NCBI GenBank assembly: GCA_015143295.1
Contig: CM026568.1
Coordinates: 13,026,607 to 13,090,606 of the forward strand
DNA length: 64,000 nucleotides
Direction of reading: 5' to 3'
Source of the DNA: Tetracentron sinense
Lineage: Eukaryota; Streptophyta; Magnoliopsida; Trochodendrales; Trochodendraceae
The notes under the pieces are model-generated. The model saw only the letters and a program-made list of their open reading frames with translations, was not told the origin of the DNA and did not search any database. Shown in pieces: positions 50,629-61,972 of the stretch. The position numbers and the translations under genes were made by a program. Positions within the stretch are counted from its first letter, which is position 1, and each line of letters opens with the position of its first letter.

Positions 50629-51172
50629 TGTTGGATTTTGGTTCGAATTAGGCAAAAACCCCAAGGGGCGATCGATCACCCACTAAGGGGGATCGATCGC
50701 CCAGTGCGCCATTTGGCGTGGAATGTTTCAGGAAATTGTTATTTTAGCATCTTTATGTTTTGGGAAACCACTATTCCGATTGTGGGACTTTCTATTAGTT
50801 TAGGGCTCTTGTTTAGGCCTATAAATAGGGGATTATGAGTCTAGGGTTTGTATCTTTGCATCTAAGGATCAAGAGAATGCTTTTGCATTGAGAGTGAGAG
50901 ATAATAGAAAGGGTTAGAGCATACTAGGGCTTGAGAAAGGTTTAAAGGAGGATAGATAGAGATTCTTCTTTGGGTTTTCATAGAGAAGGTGAGTTGAGTG
51001 CTTTTGTACTGGTTCTTCAAGGTTTCTGTGAATAAAAAAGTGATCGGATCTTGACCCGTGGACGTAGGCAGGTTGTTGCCGAATCACGTATAATTCTTGT
51101 GTTCCTTTGTGTGTGTGTTTTGGTTTATTCTTTTCCGTCGGGTTATTTTCTATTGGTGTTTTTCTCACAACA
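50629..51172 (+). repeat. Copia 2 3' LTR
   Basis: TGTTGGATTTTGG...CTCACAACA, with an intact tataaatag at ~50820. Confidence 0.85.
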
Positions 51173-53574
51173 GAAAGTACGTGTCAACTTCAGCCAAATA
51201 TTGGTAAGATGTATTTTTGCTGGCAGTAGATGTGCTCTAACTACTTTCTCACTCAGAGGGCATATGAAGAGAGAATATTCCTACAAATTGAATAGTAATG
51301 TTCGGAAGAACAGTCATCCACTTCCATATGTGTAGAAATTATTTGACTATGATAGTTATTTAGGATTGAACGATGAGAATGGATCCAAAATTCTTGATCA
51401 GATTGCATGTAATGACAATTATAAAAACGTCGTTGAATTTAAGAGGGTCAACTTTACATCTTTGGTTTACATCACGACTCGTATCTTCTCAATAATCGGA
51501 TGGAGGATCCTAAATTTCTTGTAATATGATATATATAATAAGCCTGACATTAACAAGTGAGCTCGTGAAGATCAACTCAAGGTTTTTGGAATTTGTAGAG
51601 ATCATATCATAGCCAATTGTAATTGAATTCGAGTGAATTCAATGACATGTGTCAAATATGGATTGGAGGAGAAAAAATTGGAATAATCAAATTCCAAAAT
51701 TTTGTATCTCTCAATCCATATTTGACACCTATGCAATTGAATTAACTTGAATTCAATTGCAATTGGCTATGATCCGATCTCCCATTGTAAGGTACAAATA
51801 GATGGTTACGAACTACATGTGAAGGATGGATAGTAATTAGGTGACTTAGTTAATTAATACTATGAAGTTAAATATTATTTATATTATTTTATTTTTTGGC
51901 GCTATGTTGATGTCACAATTGAACAATCGGAACCGTCTGATTGAATTGCTAGACCAATGAACCAGTCTCTTTTACAATTCATTCATGGTCCAGTTTTAAA
52001 AAGGAAAATATTGTTCTGCTCAGCTAAAAACTAATACTTGTTGATTTTTAGTTAAAGATAAAACAATGACAAGTGTTGGTTTTCAATGAGAATATGAATA
52101 CTACAAGTAGGGTTAGCATGGCTCTTGAACCTTTTTAAAATAAGAAAAGAAAAAAAAAAGAGGAAGAGAAAAGGAAGCCACAAACAGATTTGCACTTAGA
52201 AATGTCTTTAGAATGATTAGTAAAGGCAAGCACGTGGTAATGAACCTGCCTCTTTCCCGTTGCTATTACACAAACAAACAAACAAACAAACAACATAACG
52301 TCACTAATGAGAGCCGCCCATAGCGTTGCGTCATTGCCCATCTCACTTCTACTAACTAACATATTTTACCCATTATATCCCCATCTTTTAGCAAATCCGT
52401 ATGAAAGACCTTTAATAGTATCTCAATAATATATATATTAAAATTTGATTACAACATATTACTTTTTTTTAATTCAATATTGTTATTATTAATGCACTCC
52501 ATCATGTTCTAAGTAGTTGACACCATGCATATATTTTCATGAGTTGGGAACACATTCAATTACCATTGAACTCGGGAGAGTTCAATAACTCTCATTGGTC
52601 AACACATGTTCCTTTTAATTGTGGTTAAGATTTATTCACTTTTAAGGTTCAACAATTTAATCTTAGATTTTAGATTAAATAAGTAATAATATTAACCCTA
52701 AAGGGTTAAAATTTTTAATTAGAATTAAAAGGGACAATTAAAGGGTTTTGTGAGCGTGCTCGAGTTCTATCACAATTGGATAGGTCCGATAGGATCTGGA
52801 TTCTATTTTCATTTACGAGATGATCTTAATTTAGGACTATCAATGATTAACCACTTACCCAACTTACCCTACTCCACTTAGGAGAGTAATGATAATTTCT
52901 TATCTAATTAATAAATAAGTTAAGGATGGGTAGTATAAACTTTACTTGTTTATAAATAAGTAAGGTATCAATGGTAAAAGGTTTGATCTTATACTTTTAC
53001 TTGATTATCCAAGAACAATTTGATAATTTTTTTATCTCTAAATCTTAATTTAGTTATACCCTCATAATTTAGAATGGATGGATGACAAATTATAAGATAA
53101 TTTTGATAAGATTATATTGTTATTTTATGGATGAGTTTTTTTTTTTTTTTGGGTACAAGTCATACAATTAGGTCACAACCCCATTTAGTATTGCTAGAAT
53201 TTGTTCTAGGTTATGTAAGAGCTAATTTTTATGAGATGTTGTGTTTTGATATATATATATATATATATTATAATAAGATGATTTGATTTTTAAATATGCA
53301 TAAGAATGAATGATCTTACATGTTAGTCATAAACTCGACTTAGGGATCTTCTTCAGTAGTTAAAATGCTATCATGTAACATAGTTAGATCTAAGGTAATC
53401 GCTAAAGTGTCATAAGGGTAAGTCCAAACAACTACTCCAAAAGGGCATGTCTTACATACATTCTATGTATTCAAATTATTGCATTAATGCCTATGGTTTA
53501 AGCATGCCCAAAATGAATGGCCTTCTCTCACCAAACAACTACGGGAAAATATATAGTGTCCATAAATACATGCC
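51173..53574. other. Gene-free AT-rich DNA
   Basis: Contains a fold-back MITE (51598-51781), a (CAAA)n microsatellite (52271-52291), a MITE-like ttaagattta fragment (~52625) and (TA)n at 53250. No gene was recognised. Confidence 0.5.
51598..51781. mobile_element. Fold-back MITE, about 184 bp
   Basis: Arms gagatcatatcatagccaat ... attggctatgatccgatctc, extended by internal inverted aattgaattcgagtgaattc / caattgaattaacttgaatt and gtgtcaaatatggattg / caatccatatttgacac. Confidence 0.75.
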
Positions 53575-53583
53575 TATGGTTTA
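53575..53583. repeat. 9-bp target duplication tatggttta, left
   Basis: Identical to 63233-63241. A 9-bp duplication is diagnostic of Mutator-type insertion. Confidence 0.95.
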
Positions 53584-53664
53584 GAGGAAAATACGGATTT
53601 GGGCCCCGTATTATGAAAAAACCCCTATATGGGCTCCGGTTTGAAATATTTATTTCTGTAGGCT
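53584..53664 (+). repeat. MULE left terminal inverted repeat
   Basis: Starts gaggaaaatacggatttggg. The first 41 bp match the right TIR exactly, and over 81 bp there are about four mismatches and two single-base gaps. Weaker similarity continues to ~53735 (ttctcgaaaatgcccc). Confidence 0.9.
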
Positions 53665-53937
53665 TCTACAGTGATTTTAGTGGAGCACGTGGTTTCCTCT
53701 AAAAAAATTTCTCGAAAATGCCCCCCCATCCCTGTTAGAGAACCCTTAAACACCGTGCGACTGAGCTCAAGCTTTCCCCTTCAACGAAGCGTTCATCCGA
53801 AACCCAAGCTTTCCCCTTCGTTGCAACGAGGTAGACTTAAGTTTTCCCCTTCGTTGAAGCTTTCTCCTTCATTGCAACTGAGCTAAACCCTTGTGAAGAA
53901 GAAGAAGTAGAAGAACAAGAACATAGGGTAAGTGTTT
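53665..53937 (+). promoter_or_regulatory. Left promoter / 5' leader of transposase gene
   Basis: Has four imperfect copies of aagctttccccttcgttg (53768-53875) and then a GAA-rich leader (gaagaagaagaagtagaaga) ending in a strong 5' splice site, ATAGG/gtaagt, at 53938. Its GAA-rich leader and splice site have a counterpart at the right end of the element. The transcription start is not defined. Confidence 0.5.
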
Positions 53938-54712
53938 ATATGTTTTTGATCCAGTTTGCGATGGTTACAGTGATCATATTCGGTATTTGCTAGGGTAATG
54001 TGCTCATTTTCCTCATTTTCTGTTATTAGAGTTCATTTTCGATGGTTGTAGTGATAAAGTTTGGTTTTTTTTTGCTCATTTTCGGTGGTAATCTGTGATT
54101 ACAGTGCATTTTCAATGTTACAGTTCTCATTTTCGGTGGTTTTGAGCTTATTTTCGGCGGTTTTGTGGTCATTTTCGGGGGTTTGATGTTATTGCATTTT
54201 CTCTTTTACAGGGCTTTTCGATGATTTAATGCCAATTTTCGGTGGTTTTCCAGTATAACAGTGCTTTTTCGATGATTTTCAGTGGTTTTCCAGTATAACA
54301 GTGCATTTTCGATGATTTTATGCAGATTTTCGGTGGTTTTCTGTTATTACAGTGCTATTTCGGCGGTTTTGTGGTCATTTTCGGTGGTTTTCTGTTATTG
54401 CATTTTCGATATTACAGTGTATTTTCGATGATTTTATGCTCCTGTTCGGTGGTTTTCTGTTATTACAGTTCTGTTTCGATGCTTTGATGCTCATTTTCGG
54501 TGGTTTTATGTTCTGACACTGCTTTTCGATGGATACAATGCCCATTTTCGGGGGTTTTCTGTTATTGCAATTTTGATATGACAGTGCTATTTCGATGATT
54601 TTGTGATCTTCGGCGGTTCTGGTTATTACAGTGCATTTTCAATGGTTACAGCGCTCATTTTCGAAAATTTTCAGATTACTTTAACGGATTGAGTGTTTTC
54701 CAGATATTGCAG
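53938..54712 (+). other. Probable 5'-UTR intron of transposase gene, repeat-filled
   Basis: 775 bp from gtaagt to ttgcag, ending 3 nt before the ATG. Filled with ~30-60-bp-spaced units containing ttttcggtggtttt, with 'ctgttattacagtgc' spacers. The motif is T-rich on the transcribed sense strand. Confidence 0.6.
54010..54665 (+). repeat. MULE left TTTTCGGTGG array
   Basis: Some twenty degenerate copies of cattttcggtggttttctgt. Opposite orientation to the arrays in the right half. Confidence 0.85.
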
Positions 54713-54715
54713 ATA

Positions 54716-57307
54716 ATGCCGATATCAGTAGTTTGTTGTTATGACGGTGAGTGGAACATTGACGACCGTGTTCGAGGGTACGTGTACAGTGGTGGAAAAT
54801 CAAAGTTGTTGCAATTATCTTCGAAAATGACATATGACAAACTATTGGATAAAGTTTATCAATTGACTAACACTCGACTGGAAGAGTATGAGATTATAGT
54901 GAGGTGTTTGATTCCTACACCAGCGCCAATCCCTCCCATTGATATTACAGACGATGAAGAGTTGCGGGCATTTCTTTCACATGTCAGGAAAGTAGAAAAA
55001 AAATACTTGCCGCCATTATATATATCGAAGGTGAGGAAATCTGTACCAGAACCACAGTTTGGTTTGAATGATGCGAGTTGTGAATATCAGCGTGTTCAGG
55101 AGGTTGTTGATCCTCATATTCAGGAGACTGTCATTCCTTTCTATAAGGGGACTCATATTCAGGAGGCTGAAAATGATAACGGTGATGAATGTTTAAAAAG
55201 TATAGACTCAAGCTCAAGTAATGAAGATGAACATGATTTTTATAGTGATTTTAATCAAGATGAAGATGTAGCAACATACGGTGTCTGCGATAAGCTTGAA
55301 GACTTTTTACATAGGGAGGCAACAGCAGAGTGGGACACAAGGACTATACACTCTTATACCCCGCATGCTGATATTCCTAGTTCCTCAGCGTCTGCTTTTC
55401 GTCGAGTAAGACAAGTAGATACAGAAGCTCATCCAGAAGCATCACCACAAGCTCATCCAGAACCGTCAGCACAAGCTCCATCATCACCACAAGCTCCCGT
55501 ACAATCACTGGCAAATGTGATGCAACTAAATGATGGTGTAGATGACTATGTAAATTGGGAAACATCAGAGTTTGAAACTGGAGTGGAAGCTGGTGAAATA
55601 TCGCTTGGGAAATTATTTAAGGACAAAAGACGTCTACAAAATGTACTGTCTAGATATGCGATGCGAAACAATTTTCAATTCAAGGTTATGGATTCAAATC
55701 AACAAAAGTACACAGTTAGATGTCTTATAGATAATTGCACCTGGAGGTTGCGTGCATCGAAAGTGAATGAGGTTGGTGTTTTCAAAATAAAGACTTATAA
55801 TTCACATCACTCTTGTGGATATCCCTTAGGTGGTACCGATCATCGACAAGCAACTAGTTTAGTTGTGAGTGACATGGTTGTGGGACGTATTGAGGCAAAT
55901 GTCTCGTATAAGCCCAAAGAGATTATTCATGATGTGTGGGAAGAATATGGGGTTAGAATGAGTTATAAGAAAGCTTGGAAAGCTAAGGAGATTGCCATTG
56001 AAACAGTTAGAGGTTCATACGACCACTCTTATGCTGAACTCCCTGCCTATTTTCATGAACTTAAAAGGACAAATCCAGGCACAGTAACAGCAATAGTGGC
56101 TGACCCTGAAAATGGGGCATTTGAAAGATGTTTTATGGCTCTTGGACCGTGTATTCGAAGTTTTCAGAGGACTTTACGGAAAGTGGTAGCCATTGATGGG
56201 ACACATTTAAAGGGAAAGTACAAAGGAATACTAATTGCCGCAACAGCTCTAGACGGAGACAATCACATATTTCCAGTTGCCCTTGGGATAGCGGAGTCGG
56301 AGAATAATGTTACTTACAATTTTTTCTTAACTCAATTATCAAGAGCACTTGGACACATAGATGATCTAGTGATTGTAACAGATCGACATGTTAGTTTGAT
56401 AAGCCAAGTCCCTGTTGTATTCCCACATGCAATTCATGGCTACTGCGCATTCCACATTAGCCAAAATATGTATGCAACATTCAAGGATAAGCAATTGTTT
56501 CCGTATTTCTGGAAAGCCGTGAAGACATGTAGAGAAAGCAAGTTTCATGAGATAATGGCAGAACTCGCAACTGCAAACCCTCTCGTTGTGCAATGGTTGG
56601 ATGCAATACCAAAAGAGAAATGGGCCCGAGCCTTTTATAGTGCGAAGAGGTATAATGTGCTGACTACGAACATAACCGAGAGTTTGAATAGTTTGCTGAA
56701 AGAAGCAAGAGAATATCCAGTCACTATGCTTTTGGAGAATGTGCGACTGAAGGTACAAAATATGTTCTACAACCGAAAAATCAGTGCTATGCAAATGAAT
56801 GGCAGGCTAACAACATGGGCCGAAGAGCAAATACAAAAGGGACAATCACAGGCACGTTATTTAGATTCTCATGGAATTGCTATGTATCAGTATTATGTGG
56901 TTGGGAAAAACAATCGAGATACTGTGAAGCTTCTGGATGGGAATTGCACTTGTGGGAAATTCTATAAAATAGGGTTGCCTTGTGAACATGCCTTGGCTGG
57001 ATGTAGAAAGTATCGGGTAGATCCATACAACTATTGTTCGCCATTCTACACATCACTAACGTACCAAGCCACCTACCAAGAGTCAATATATCCACTGCTT
57101 GACAAAAAATCATGGGACCTCCCACCTGAAATCATGGTAGAGATGGAGAGGATTAAACCACCGGTGGGAAGAAGACGTTCAGGAAGGCCGAAGAAGAATA
57201 GAATTCTCTCACAGGGTGAGGAAAGGTCCACTGTAAGATGTGGAAGATGTAAACAAACTGGGCACAATAGGCAAACATGTAATAATCTTGTTCCCCATGG
57301 TGGTTGA
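54716..57307 (+). CDS. MURA-type MULE transposase
   Basis: 863 codons, uninterrupted. It excises and reinserts the element by binding the TIRs and cutting both strands. Residues 1-75 form a PB1-like N-terminal region. Low-complexity acidic and Pro/Ala-rich linkers follow, then the MuDR zinc-binding region (~300-375, YTVRCLIDNCTWRLRASK). The MULE DDE domain shows D494 (AIDGTHLKGK), D556 (VTDRH), the C/H motif YCAFH and the likely catalytic E655 (NITESLNSLL). A SWIM zinc finger spans ~744-758 (CTCGKFY...CEHALA), and a C-terminal CCHC knuckle starts at C842 (CGRCKQTGHNRQTC). An in-frame ATG at 54689 lies upstream of a good 3' splice site (ttgcag, 54707-54712), so the ATG at 54716 (MPISVVCCYDGEW) is preferred. 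No premature stop or missing catalytic residue is seen. Confidence 0.93.
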   Translation: MPISVVCCYDGEWNIDDRVRGYVYSGGKSKLLQLSSKMTYDKLLDKVYQLTNTRLEEYEIIVRCLIPTPAPIPPIDITDDEELRAFLSHVRKVEKKYLPPLYISKVRKSVPEPQFGLNDASCEYQRVQEVVDPHIQETVIPFYKGTHIQEAENDNGDECLKSIDSSSSNEDEHDFYSDFNQDEDVATYGVCDKLEDFLHREATAEWDTRTIHSYTPHADIPSSSASAFRRVRQVDTEAHPEASPQAHPEPSAQAPSSPQAPVQSLANVMQLNDGVDDYVNWETSEFETGVEAGEISLGKLFKDKRRLQNVLSRYAMRNNFQFKVMDSNQQKYTVRCLIDNCTWRLRASKVNEVGVFKIKTYNSHHSCGYPLGGTDHRQATSLVVSDMVVGRIEANVSYKPKEIIHDVWEEYGVRMSYKKAWKAKEIAIETVRGSYDHSYAELPAYFHELKRTNPGTVTAIVADPENGAFERCFMALGPCIRSFQRTLRKVVAIDGTHLKGKYKGILIAATALDGDNHIFPVALGIAESENNVTYNFFLTQLSRALGHIDDLVIVTDRHVSLISQVPVVFPHAIHGYCAFHISQNMYATFKDKQLFPYFWKAVKTCRESKFHEIMAELATANPLVVQWLDAIPKEKWARAFYSAKRYNVLTTNITESLNSLLKEAREYPVTMLLENVRLKVQNMFYNRKISAMQMNGRLTTWAEEQIQKGQSQARYLDSHGIAMYQYYVVGKNNRDTVKLLDGNCTCGKFYKIGLPCEHALAGCRKYRVDPYNYCSPFYTSLTYQATYQESIYPLLDKKSWDLPPEIMVEMERIKPPVGRRRSGRPKKNRILSQGEERSTVRCGRCKQTGHNRQTCNNLVPHGG

Positions 57308-57419
57308 GTGTAGTGTCTAATGTTGAATGTAATGAAAAACATGTAATGCTTAATGAATGGTTGGTTTGAAGGTTCTTTATTATTTATCCAATATTAGAGA
57401 ATCTCAAAAAAGATGGAAA

Positions 57420-57950
57420 AAGACAGAAAATGGGAATAAAATGCCGAAAGTGAGAGGAAAATACCGAAAATGGCAATAAAATTACGAAAATGGCTACTGG
57501 ATTGGAACAGAAAAATACCGAAATTGACAGGGGAAAACCGAAAAATGCCGAAAATGGCTACTGAAAATGGCAAAAATGCTGAAAATGACTGCTAAAATTC
57601 AACAGAAAAATGTCGAAATTGACAGAAAAATACCGAAATTGGCTAAAAATGCCGAAAATGGGTACTGAAAATGGCAAAATTGCCGAATTTGACAGAAAAA
57701 TGGCGAAAATGGGTACTGAAAATGGCAAAAATGCCGAAAATACAGTACTGCAGAATACCGAAAATGGGACTGTAATACCGAAAATTGATCCTGTTATGCC
57801 GAAAATGCCTACTAGACAGTGTAAAATGCCGAAAATCAGCCATGTTAAGCCGAAAATGGCTACTGGAAATGGCACAAAATGCCGAAATTGAGCCCTGTTA
57901 TGCCGAAAATGGCTACTGGGACACTCTAAAATGCCGAAATGGAGCCCTAT
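57420..57950 (-). repeat. MULE central CGAAAA array
   Basis: Dense copies of taccgaaaatggctactg between the two convergent stop codons, in the orientation of the protease gene (TTTTCGGTA on -). It probably lies downstream of both polyadenylation regions. Confidence 0.85.
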
Positions 57951-58234
57951 AAAACTGAACATAATCTGTAATATGACGAAAAAAACCAAAATTCTGCACT
58001 GGATATTGTAATAAATGACGAAAATCATCTCTAAATACACAATATTACAGGACTGTACACAAATAGTCCATAAGAAGTCAATATTACAACATTACAACAT
58101 CATCACAACAATCCATAATAGTACATCACAACCCATCCATAATAGTCTATCAAGAAACTGCACCCCGGCCTATCTTCTCCCTCCTCTTCATCATGGGACC
58201 TCAGCATCCAACATTGGGACGTTATCACAGCCCA

Positions 58235-61200
58235 TCACGCCTTCACTGACCCCGTCATAACATCGAAAGCTATTCGCTTCCGCATTGAAGATATATCGTC
58301 CTACAAAAATAGTTAGAAAAAGTCAGTATGCTACAAATGATTGATGATATTTACCAATGGATGTACAAATACCTGAGTGAACGTAATGGGTAAGTCAGCG
58401 CATAAGAAGTCAATATATTTCATAACGAATACTCCACAGTCCCGACTGAATATGCAAAACAAACAGTTACAGTTGCTTAGGATGAGTCATGTTAGTGTAC
58501 ACAAATAGAAGATTAAATGTTTTAGAAAGACTTACGTATTCTTCTGTTTTGGTATATTTTTGACTTCTATGACCTCCCATTTTTGACCTATGAAGGCTGA
58601 GTTGTCACCACACATGTGAAACAGTGCAGGCATCCTCACTGTGATAGCTGAGATATGATCTCCATGTTGTAATGCCGGGTGTGGGAAAAATGAGTCGAAG
58701 AGGAGGATACGCCTTGTGGGGGGTTCAAGCACAACCAATAGCCAGTGACTAGCGGGGTTCACAGGGAAGTATATCCTTTCACATTCCCACATGGGGGTCC
58801 CTCCTCGAACCCCCATGATAGCGGCCTTCATATCTGGCCCCACCCGACTAGTCATGTCCTCAGTCAGGTTCTTGGAATTCAAAGTTGAATGGTAGGTGTC
58901 CAAAAAGTGACACTCCTTGAATAACGAATACTGAAACATAACGAACATTATTGTTACTTAGAAATTGCGGATATACATTGGATAAATGTATATATTGGAT
59001 AAACTAAAACATAACAAAAGTATTATGAGTTACCGTGAACCAAGTTTTGCCAAAAGCGCAGACTTGATTGTATTTCGAGGAGTATTGCTCCTTTCTTTGA
59101 GCCAATAACTCCGTATACATGTCAATTTGCTGTCATATTTATCCAATGTTAGATAATCTCACAAAAGAATACCGAAAATAACGATAATGGATAGTGATAG
59201 TACTACCGAAAATGGTCCTCAACTACTGAAAATGGATGTACAAATGAGAATTAAATACCGAAAATGGGTAGCTGTAATGGCGAAAATGGGTACTGGATTC
59301 ATTATTAAAACCACTGAAGTACCGAAAATTACACAGACAAATACCGAAAATGGCTCTGAAATACCGAAAATGGCTACTGGATTCATCAATTAAACCACAG
59401 AAATACCGAAAATTACACTGAAATACCGAAAATGGCTCTGAAATACCGAAAATGGCTACTGGATTCATCAATTAAACCACAGAAATACCGAAAATTACAC
59501 TGAAATACCGAAAATGGCTACTGGATTCATCATTAAAACCACTGAAATACCGAAAATTATACAGAAATACCGAAAATGGCTACTGGATTCAGCATTAAAA
59601 CCACTGAAATACCGAAAATTATACAGAAATACCGAAAATGGCTACTGGATTCATCATTAAAACCACTGAAATACAGAAAATGAAACTGAAATACCGATAA
59701 TGAAACTGAAATACCGAAAATGGCTACTGGATTCATCAATAAAAGTACTGGGTTTACCAATGAATCAATCCACGTAGTTGAGCTAGAAATCCCTCCCACA
59801 ATATCCGCTGTCACCATCACCTTGTCAATCAAAATTGAAGTTGCTCCCGACTTTATGAAATCGCGCAGTTGCTTCGACTCCTCTTTTGATAAAGGATTTT
59901 TGGGGTTAGCAGCTCCAATTGTCATTTTCCTTCCTTTCATTTGAATGAAAGGGGATCGCAGATATTGAGACTTCACTACCGGTCTCTTTGACACCTGCAT
60001 ATATTGCCAAATATAAGTTCCGGCTTGATGAAAACCCATTTCACAGACTCTCATTACACGTCTTAGGAATGTAAACACACACCTCTAGAAGGTCTTCAAG
60101 CCCCTTCGAATCTGCACCCCCCTTCGAATCTACGGGAGTCAACTCAATGATGGGATCCATCTTCTCATCAATGAAAGAATGTCCCTGTGTCGGCGCTGCT
60201 TCGGGAGTGAAGATGGGATCCATCTTCTCATCAACGAAAGAATGTCCCTGTGTCGGCGCTGCTTCGGGACTCAATATGGGAGACATCTTATCACTGAAAG
60301 ATTTTTGATCACCAGAAGTTTTTTCATCTTTTTTTTGTTGCGCTGCCCATTGCTCAAACAAGCTTTTTATTTGCGGGGATACTTGCGCAACAACTCGGTC
60401 GACAACTTGGTCAACAACTCGATCAACAACTCGGTCAAAATAACGGTCTAAAACTCTCTCCATTGCCCGCTCAACGGAGGAATTGATATCATGAACCTGA
60501 AAATATTGAACATCAAACAACTAGTAAGTAAAAATCCCGAAAATTAGACAATTTATATGTCAAAATGTCGAAAATCATAAAAAATAATCACAATCAATAT
60601 TTGTACCCTTTTTGACCTCTGCTCGAACCTTCGCTTCTTCGCCGGAGATGGGGCTGGACTTACATCATCATCACCATCACCCCCATCGCTACCACCACCG
60701 TCACTATCACCACCATCACCCCCATCACCATCACCACCATCACCACCATCACTATCACCCTCCCCCTCCTCATCATCCTCCTCCTCCTCCTCATCCTCCT
60801 CCTCCCCCTCCTCATCATCATCCTCCTCCCCCTCCTCATCATCATCACCCTCAGCACTCAATCGTGCTAACACATCCTTCACAACCTGCTGCTCCTTCTC
60901 TGCAGGAGTAGGCTTTATATTGCTCAGCTTGATCTGTAAAACAACAAAGGATATGTTATAAAATAACAAATGATCTGTAAAATAACAAAGGATATTGCAA
61001 GTTGAATATTGTAAAACAACAACTCCAATTACATACTTTACTTAAATTGAATATGGCATTTGCAAGTGACTTGTAGCTGAGATAGGATGTATTCGCCCAC
61101 CGCAGAACCCGTGGGAATGTCATCGTACCTAGGGGTGCATTACGAGAACACAGCCTCCCAAGTGCTGGGATGCACTCATAAGCCCAAATCTGACATCAGT

Positions 61201-61965
61201 TATAAATTTTACTATTAGTTCAAGTAGAAGTAAACACAAATTAGCTAACACGGAAAATTTACAAAATTTAGGTAGTCATATGTTTACCTGGAAGGCAAGA
61301 GCACATCCGTTTATATTGTACTGCTTCTTCGTATAAAGAGCAGTTTCTAGGCCAACCTTGCACAACTCAAAACCCAAAGTCCCCCATGGGTATTTGTTGA
61401 AGGCCTCCCAATCAGCCACTAGGCACAAATGGCCTGTGTTAACACCCACATGCGTGCCGGTGCCTACGAGCAACAACTCAATAAAGAGGACCAGTGATAG
61501 CTTCACCGCATCCATATGATCATCACATCCCTTGAACTCCTCAAGAAGCCTTGCCTTTTTAATCACCGTCAACTTTTGAAACTTTCGATACTTCAGAGAG
61601 GTTGGTGGCGCTTCATGTTTAAGGACCGGAGCCTTAGACACTTGGGCATTAAGGCCCATGATCAGAGTAAAGTCCAACACTGTGAACTCTACACTCTTCC
61701 CGCATACTTCGAAGCATAACCCTCCTTTACGCCTCTGTAGAAAATGGTGGATTGCTTGGCCACACAATGGTATTTTAGGTATGTTGTAAAGGTGGGCAAA
61801 GCAGCTCTCCATCCAAATTCTTTTTCTCTCTGGATTGGCCTCTAATAATGGTTTTATCTCGTCAAACCATATCGTTTGGGAGCATTTAATCGAAGGAAAA
61901 TATTTATCTTCTTTCTCTTTTCTCTTTTTCTTTTCCCTACCGGCTTTTCTCTTTGTACGAGGCAT
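58235..61965 (-). CDS. DUF1985 + C48 (Ulp1-like) cysteine protease, 9 exons
   Basis: Coding exons on -: 61965-61288, 61189-61037, 60933-60607, 60496-60083, 59994-59758, 59129-59034, 58930-58536, 58445-58373 and 58300-58235. All introns are GT-AG, and the sum is 2,439 nt = 812 residues plus stop, with no frameshift. After a basic start (MPRTKRKAGREKKKRK), exon 1 carries a DUF1985 domain (~53-190). Exon 3 is a long Glu/Asp then Gly/Asp acidic tract. Exon 4 has (DRVV)n and a ~20-residue duplication. Exons 7-8 form the protease: H697 (SHWLLV), D714 (LLFDS, 17 residues on), Q764 and C770 (PKQKNTRDCGVF, Q-x5-C). This is the exact spacing of Ulp1/SENP de-SUMOylases. The substrate is unknown; SUMO or a relative is the family expectation. 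The gene is convergent with the transposase. Confidence 0.85.
59165..59745 (-). repeat. MULE intron-5 CGAAAA array (62-bp units)
   Basis: Within intron 5 (59757-59130) of the protease gene. Units such as ataccgaaaatggctactgg + 'attcatcattaaaaccactg' + 'aaataccgaaaattatacag' repeat with a ~62-bp period at 59503-59690, nearly identical and therefore recently amplified. Confidence 0.85.
60665..60850 (-). repeat. Simple repeat coding the acidic tract of exon 3
   Basis: (CATCAC)n and (CTC/CTCCTCAT)n on +, read on - as Glu/Asp- and Gly/Asp-rich protein. The antisense His/Pro frame is an artefact. Confidence 0.85.
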
Positions 61966-61972
61966 CTTGTCG

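Larger units (their letters stand above)
45293..51172 (+). mobile_element. Ty1/Copia retrotransposon 2 (Tnt1/Tork-like), decayed
   Basis: Two ~545-bp LTRs (45293-45837 and 50629-51172), the 5-bp duplication gaaag and a tRNA-iMet primer site. Only gag and the protease region are recognisable. Integrase, RT and RNase H have been lost. A 3.0-kb solo LTR is nested in it (46700-49696). By eye the LTRs differ at roughly 35-40 positions of ~545, suggesting it is older than Copia 1. Confidence 0.85.

Noticed and set aside
57558..58040. Long frames in the central CGAAAA array on both strands
   Set aside because: Periodic translation of the repeat unit. The frames lie between two stop codons of real genes and match nothing.
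59165..59745. CRISPR-like regularly spaced repeats
   Set aside because: Spacers are themselves repeated, the repeat core is short and variable, and the context is a plant transposon intron.
60612..60911. His/Pro-rich + strand frame
   Set aside because: Antisense of the acidic tract of protease exon 3.
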